Shown here: positions 32,148 to 35,740 of the stretch, piece by piece
Layout of the letters: each line of letters starts with the position of its first letter
Numbering within the stretch: position 1 is the stretch's first letter
DNA from: Gordonia rhizosphera NBRC 16068
Lineage (GTDB): Bacteria; Actinomycetota; Actinomycetes; Mycobacteriales; Mycobacteriaceae
Direction: 5' to 3'
DNA length: 35,740 nt
Assembly: GCF_000298195.1 (NCBI RefSeq)
Contig: NZ_BAHC01000026.1
Location: forward strand, 1 to 35,740
Program-made: the position numbers and the translations under genes
Notes under the pieces: model-generated
What the model was told of the DNA's origin: nothing
Databases searched by the model: none
What the model saw: only the letters and a program-made list of their open reading frames with translations

Positions 32148-32558
32148 TCAGCGGAGCCGCCCGGTCAGCCGGTAGGTCCGTGGTGGCCGGTCGGGTGACG
32201 AATACAGCGCCACCTCGGTGAACGCGCCATTGCGCGGCGCGCCGAGCCACACACCGACCTGCTGAGTGGTGATTCCACCGGACGCGCAATTCGGGACGCA
32301 GGTTTTGCGGTGTTCGGTCCCGAGGCCCGTGGCCCACGAGTCGGTCCACCCCATCCAGCGGATGTCGGTGACGATCACACCGCCGTCACCGCACAAGATC
32401 GACGAGAGGGTCGTCGGCGCAAACAGTTTCGACCCATCGCAGCCCGCGACGACGGTGGTCGCCGGTGCGGCATGGACCGGTCCGGCGGTCAGCGCGAGAG
32501 CGAGGCCGACGGCGGCCACCGCCGTCACCGCGCGCCTGGTGACAGACTCGCCACGCAT
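32148..32558 (-). CDS. Secreted four-cysteine protein, paralogue B
   Basis: A 136-aa protein with a signal peptide (hydrophobic VTAVAAVGLALALTAG, likely cleavage after VHA near 30). The mature part matches paralogue A throughout: GCDGSKL, LSSILC, DIRWMGWTD, GTEHRKTC, PNCASG, RNGAFTEVALYSS. All four cysteines are kept. The start at ATG 32558 lacks a strong ribosome-binding site. It lies downstream of ino1 but beyond ino1's terminator, so it has its own promoter. Confidence 0.75.
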   Translation of the reverse strand: MRGESVTRRAVTAVAAVGLALALTAGPVHAAPATTVVAGCDGSKLFAPTTLSSILCGDGGVIVTDIRWMGWTDSWATGLGTEHRKTCVPNCASGGITTQQVGVWLGAPRNGAFTEVALYSSPDRPPRTYRLTGRLR

Positions 32559-32639
32559 GGTTATCAGTGTGCCAGCGCAGGGATGTCGTCGGGTGCGGTT
32601 TACTCCGGCCGGCGGTTGCCCGGCGACTGAAGACGACAG

Positions 32640-32704
32640 AAAAAACATCGTCCCCGTGTCCGACGCCCGAGACATGATCTCGGGTGCCGTCCACGGGGAC
32701 GATG
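32640..32704 (-). terminator. Long composite rho-independent terminator of ino1
   Basis: A perfect 13-bp outer stem (CATCGTCCCCGTG at 32646-32658 with its complement at 32692-32704), a 7x7 internal loop, and an inner 7-bp stem CCCGAGA/TCTCGGG (32666-32672, 32678-32684) with a 5-nt loop. On the minus strand it is followed by six T (32640-32645). It lies 20 bp past the ino1 stop. This is an unusually long and canonical terminator for this group. Confidence 0.88.
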
Positions 32705-32723
32705 CGGTGGAGCGAGAAGCCGG

Positions 32724-33815
32724 TCAGGCCCTGATGATGAACGCCTCGAGCTGCTGGCGGGCGACGTCGTCGGCGAGCTGCTCCGGCGGGCTCTTCATCA
32801 GGTAGGCCGACGCCGGCAGGATCGGGCCGCCGAGGCCTCGGTCCTTGGCGATCTTCGCGGCGCGCACGGCGTCGATGATGATGCCGGCCGAGTTGGGGGA
32901 GTCCCACACCTCGAGCTTGTACTCGAGGTTCAGCGGCACGTCACCGAACGCGCGGCCCTCGAGGCGGACGTAGGCCCACTTGCGGTCGTCGAGCCACTCG
33001 ACGTGATCGGACGGTCCGATGTGGACGTTCTTGTCCTCGACCTTGCCGGCCAGCGAACCGGTCAGGTTGGAGGTCACGGCCTGGGTCTTGGAGACCTTCT
33101 TGGACTCCAGACGCTCACGCTCGAGCATGTTCTTGAAGTCCATGTTGCCGCCGACGTTGAGCTGGTAGGTGCGGTCGAGCGCGACGCCGCGGTCCTCGAA
33201 CAGCTTGGCCATGACGCGGTGGGTGATGGTGGCGCCCACCTGGCTCTTGATGTCGTCGCCGACGATCGGCACACCGGCGTCGGCGAACTTCTGCGCCCAC
33301 ACCGGGTCGGAGGCGATGAACACCGGCAGCGCGTTGACGAACGCGACATTCGCGTCGATGGCGCACTGCGCGTAGAACTTGTCGGCCTGATCCGAGCCCA
33401 CCGGCAGGTAGGACACGAGGACGTCGACCTCGGCGTCGCGCAGTGCCTTGACGATGTCGGCACCTTCACCATCAGCCTCGGTGATGGTCTCGCGGTAGTA
33501 CTTGCCGAGGCCGTCGAGGGTGTGGCCGCGCTGCACGGTGACACCGGTCGGCGGCACGTCGGCGATCTTGATGGTGTTGTTCTCGCTCGCGAAGATCGCG
33601 TCGGAGAGGTCGAAGCCGACCTTCTTCGCGTCCACGTCGAACGCCGCGACGAACTCGACGTCGCGCACGTGATACGGCCCGAACTTCACATGCATCAGGC
33701 CGGGCACCGTCGCGGTCTCGTCGGCGTCCTTGTAGTACTGCACGCCCTGGACCAAGGATGAAGCGCAGTTTCCTACGCCCACAATGGCCACGCGCACCTT
33801 ATTGTGCTCACCCAT
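32724..33815 (-). CDS. ino1: Inositol-1-phosphate synthase
   Basis: A 363-aa NAD-dependent enzyme converting glucose 6-phosphate to inositol 1-phosphate, the first step toward phosphatidylinositol, PIMs and mycothiol. VGVGNCASS (12-20) is the NAD motif; [38 protein letters not shown] and [11 protein letters not shown] are signature stretches. Length matches the actinobacterial form. The start overlaps the padR stop by 8 bp, so the two are one operon, with PadR probably regulating it. The transcript ends at the terminator at 32640-32704. Confidence 0.96.
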   Translation of the reverse strand: MGEHNKVRVAIVGVGNCASSLVQGVQYYKDADETATVPGLMHVKFGPYHVRDVEFVAAFDVDAKKVGFDLSDAIFASENNTIKIADVPPTGVTVQRGHTLDGLGKYYRETITEADGEGADIVKALRDAEVDVLVSYLPVGSDQADKFYAQCAIDANVAFVNALPVFIASDPVWAQKFADAGVPIVGDDIKSQVGATITHRVMAKLFEDRGVALDRTYQLNVGGNMDFKNMLERERLESKKVSKTQAVTSNLTGSLAGKVEDKNVHIGPSDHVEWLDDRKWAYVRLEGRAFGDVPLNLEYKLEVWDSPNSAGIIIDAVRAAKIAKDRGLGGPILPASAYLMKSPPEQLADDVARQQLEAFIIRA

Positions 33816-34521
33816 GGTCGGGTTCTCCTTCTACTCCGGGCGTCGCAGACTGCTGCGGCACCGGTGTCTTCTGTTGTTCTTCGATCTCTTCATGCCCCCC
33901 GTCACGGCTCGGCTGTGAGCCCGCAACACGGAAGTCTGTATCGGCGGTGTCCGTGAACGGATCGCGTCCGGACTCGGCCGAGGTCTTGGCGTCGTCGCCC
34001 GACGCCTCTTCGGCGATCAGCTCGTTGAGCCAGCGCACCTCGCGTTCGCTGGACTCAAGGCTGAGCAGATGCAACTGGCGGGTGTAGCGGTCGACGGCCC
34101 GGTTGGAGCGCCCGAGGATCTCGCGCAGACCCTCACGCCGCTCCTCCACCTGACGACGACGGCCCTCGAGGATGCGCATCCGGGCCACGGCCGGCGTCCG
34201 GCTGAAGAACGCGAGGTGAACGCCGAATCCGTCGTCGGTGTAGTTCTGCGGCCCGGTGTCGGCGACGAGTTCGCTGAAGCGTTCGCGTCCCTTGTCGGTC
34301 AGCTGGTAGACGCGGCGAGCCCGCCGGACCTTCACGCCGCCCGGTGTGGGCCCTGTGGCCTCGTCGATCAAGCCGTCGGCCTGCATCCGGCGCAGCGTGG
34401 GATAGAGCGAACCATAGGAGAACGCACGAAACGCGCCGAGCAGACCAGTCAGCCGTTTACGCAGCTCATACCCGTGCATCGGCGATTCGAGGAGCAATCC
34501 GAGAACCGCGAGCTCCAGCAC
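33808..34521 (-). CDS. PadR-family transcriptional regulator
   Basis: A 237-aa regulator. Residues 1-90 are a PadR winged helix ([38 protein letters not shown]), then a coiled-coil region with [19 protein letters not shown], then an acidic, Pro/Gln-rich tail. I chose GTG 34521 over upstream starts because it gives the conserved (V/M)LELA start and has AGGGGTGA 7 nt before it. It is co-transcribed with ino1, and the same order is kept in mycobacteria. The likely targets are its own operon and cell-envelope genes. Confidence 0.9.
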   Translation of the reverse strand: MLELAVLGLLLESPMHGYELRKRLTGLLGAFRAFSYGSLYPTLRRMQADGLIDEATGPTPGGVKVRRARRVYQLTDKGRERFSELVADTGPQNYTDDGFGVHLAFFSRTPAVARMRILEGRRRQVEERREGLREILGRSNRAVDRYTRQLHLLSLESSEREVRWLNELIAEEASGDDAKTSAESGRDPFTDTADTDFRVAGSQPSRDGGHEEIEEQQKTPVPQQSATPGVEGEPDHG

Positions 34522-34626
34522 TGGTCGCTCACCCCTCTCCGATCGGAACGTATTCGCCGGGAACCGGCCCGAGTGGGTGCGGACATGATGATGGCCCGAC
34601 ACCTCGCTCTGATGTAATCACCAATG

Positions 34627-34639
34627 TATCGCACCGATA
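34627..34639. promoter_or_regulatory. Inverted repeat upstream of padR
   Basis: TATCG-cac-CGATA in an AT-richer stretch about 105 bp upstream of the padR start. PadR proteins bind such AT-containing palindromes, so it could be the autoregulatory operator. It also lies upstream of the DUF5318 gene. Confidence 0.35.
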
Positions 34640-34746
34640 TAACTTGCGTCTACAGCTGCCCGACTGTGTTGATCGACACGTCCTGTGGTGATCAACACGT
34701 CGCAACCGGGATATCCGTCACAACGACAGCCGCCGGATCGACCACG

Positions 34747-34752
34747 TACCCT
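34747..34752 (+). promoter_or_regulatory. -10 box for leaderless DUF5318 gene
   Basis: TACCCT fits TANNNT and ends 7 nt before the GTG at 34760. That spacing is expected for a transcript beginning at the start codon, and there is no ribosome-binding site before this GTG. Confidence 0.45.
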
Positions 34753-34759
34753 TGAACAC

Positions 34760-35149
34760 GTGCAACGCCAGATCGTCGACTACGCCCTGCAACGGCGGGC
34801 ACGGCTGTCGCAGGTCCATTCGGGCCGGACCGCCGTGGCCGACGTGTGTGACGCGAGTCCGTATCTGCTGCGTGCGGCCAAATTCCACGGACGGCAGTCG
34901 TCGACGCTGTGCCCGATATGCCGAAAAGAGCAGGTCACGCTGGTGTCCTGGGTGTTCGGCGAAAAGCTGGGGCAGGTGTCGGGATCGGCCCGCACCAACG
35001 ACGAGATCGCGCGTCTGGCCGCCACCGCCGAGGAGTTCTCCGTCCACGTGGTCGAGGTGTGCCGCACGTGTTCGTGGAACCATCTGGTCCAGTCGTACGT
35101 TGCGGGTTTGCCGCCGCGCTCCACGCGTACGCGGCGGGTGGCGAAGTAG
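34760..35149 (+). CDS. DUF5318 zinc-finger-like protein
   Basis: A 129-aa protein of the conserved Mycobacteriales family encoded before ponA1. It shows VQRQIVDYALQRRARL, VCDASPYLLRAAKFHG, CPICRKEQVTLVSWVFG and VEVCRTCSWNHLV; the two CxxC pairs probably bind one zinc. The frame is open from GTG 34685, but GTG 34760 matches the family's start and has a promoter-like TACCCT just before it. Its role is unknown; the stable link to ponA suggests an envelope or division task. Confidence 0.85.
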   Translation: MQRQIVDYALQRRARLSQVHSGRTAVADVCDASPYLLRAAKFHGRQSSTLCPICRKEQVTLVSWVFGEKLGQVSGSARTNDEIARLAATAEEFSVHVVEVCRTCSWNHLVQSYVAGLPPRSTRTRRVAK

Positions 35150-35317
35150 TCGCCCTCGGGGCCGCCGATGGTGGGCCCGCTCATCCGACCGCGTGACGGG
35201 GATTATTGCCCGGACATACCTACGTGGTTCACAGTGGTGGGCAAGTTTTGACGACGGAGATGGACTGACTGTGAGTAGCGCTGAAGTGTTCGGTCGGATG
35301 GATCGGGAGGTGGGACG

Positions 35318-35740
35318 GTGAGCAGCACCCGCGGCACGTCGTCGTCCCCCCGTGGGAACGGCCGGACGACACCAACGCAGGCCGACGAATCCGCCCGCAC
35401 CCGCCACAAGTGGCTCGCGTGGGGTTTCGGCATCCTGGGTGCCATCATCCCGGTGGCCATCCTGATCGGTGTCGTCGCGTTCGTGTTCACCTACGTCGGA
35501 GCATCGGTTCCGGCGCCCGGCGACATCAAGCAGAACCAGGTCGCGACGATCCTGATGTCCAACGGCAAGGAGTTGGCGCGGGTCGTGCCCCCGGAGGGCA
35601 ACCGCACCGACGTCAAGATCAGCGACATCCCGCAGGCGATGCAGGACGCCGTGATCGCCGCCGAGGACCGCGAGTTCGAGTCCAACTCCGGCTTCTCCAT
35701 CCGCGGCCTGTCACGTGCGGCGATCGGCCAGGTCACCGGT
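35318..35740 (+). CDS. Class A penicillin-binding protein (PonA-like), 5' part
   Basis: The GTG start at 35318 follows GGGAGGTGGGAC, and 141 codons run to the window edge, so the gene is cut. A basic, Ser/Thr-rich cytoplasmic tail (about 35 residues) is followed by one transmembrane helix (FGILGAIIPVAILIGVVAFV). Then comes the start of the transglycosylase domain, with the catalytic Glu in AAEDREFESNSGFSIRGL. The position after DUF5318 matches ponA1 of mycobacteria. It would polymerise and crosslink peptidoglycan; the transpeptidase half is outside the window. Confidence 0.92.
   Translation, partial: MSSTRGTSSSPRGNGRTTPTQADESARTRHKWLAWGFGILGAIIPVAILIGVVAFVFTYVGASVPAPGDIKQNQVATILMSNGKELARVVPPEGNRTDVKISDIPQAMQDAVIAAEDREFESNSGFSIRGLSRAAIGQVTG

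Noticed and set aside
1..35740. Mobile element or phage island
   Set aside because: I found no transposase, integrase, tRNA-flanking repeat or phage gene. The catabolic region could still have been acquired, but the sequence shows no boundary.

Overview
The window reads as high-GC actinobacterial chromosome, most likely from a mycolic-acid-containing member of the Mycobacteriales such as Gordonia or a close relative. The clues are the gene order inositol-1-phosphate synthase, PadR regulator, DUF5318, bifunctional penicillin-binding protein at the right end (the order of the Rv0046c-Rv0050 region of M. tuberculosis, from memory), a LigC plus PrimPol-C pair, paired CNNM-type CBS proteins, GTG starts and leaderless-looking promoters. 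The genus is inferred, not proven. I see no rRNA, tRNA, CRISPR array, insertion sequence or phage gene.

Left part (1-17.7 kb): an accessory catabolic region. A FadR/GntR regulator and an SDR oxidoreductase read rightward. Facing them is a long leftward run. In transcription order it is: MFS transporter fused to a universal-stress domain, large LuxR/ATPase regulator, NADH:flavin reductase, an unreported-looking 46-aa protein, RibBA, acyl-CoA-dehydrogenase-fold flavin monooxygenase, single-domain extradiol dioxygenase (VOC), FAH-family hydrolase, D-2-hydroxyacid dehydrogenase, APH-fold kinase, enolase paralogue, CoA-transferase A and B, and thiolase. The first half looks like aromatic hydroxylation, ring cleavage and C-C hydrolysis, with its own flavin supply. 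The second half is unusual: reduction, phosphorylation and an enolase-like step, then CoA activation and thiolysis. The enolase paralogue keeps its metal and lysine residues but has changed three other conserved active-site positions. I consider this operon the best candidate in the window for an undescribed pathway.

Middle (17.7-25.5 kb): an AT-rich promoter patch and a 34-aa very basic peptide ORF precede two overlapping CNNM/CorC-type genes. A 22-bp tandem repeat separates them from a convergent gluQ. Then come a LigC-type ATP-dependent ligase and its PrimPol partner (DNA repair), an alpha/beta-hydrolase fused to a LuxR DNA-binding domain, and a DsrE-like four-cysteine protein.

Right part (25.5-35.7 kb): small secreted proteins, a quinone-oxidoreductase-type dehydrogenase, a membrane-anchored SRPBCC protein and an Aquifex-type aconitase. 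Next is a cassette in which two paralogous secreted four-cysteine proteins bracket a pair of divergent receiver/LuxR-like regulators and a 55-aa zinc-ribbon protein. The conserved padR-ino1 operon follows, with a long composite terminator after ino1, then DUF5318 and the start of a class A PBP cut by the window end.
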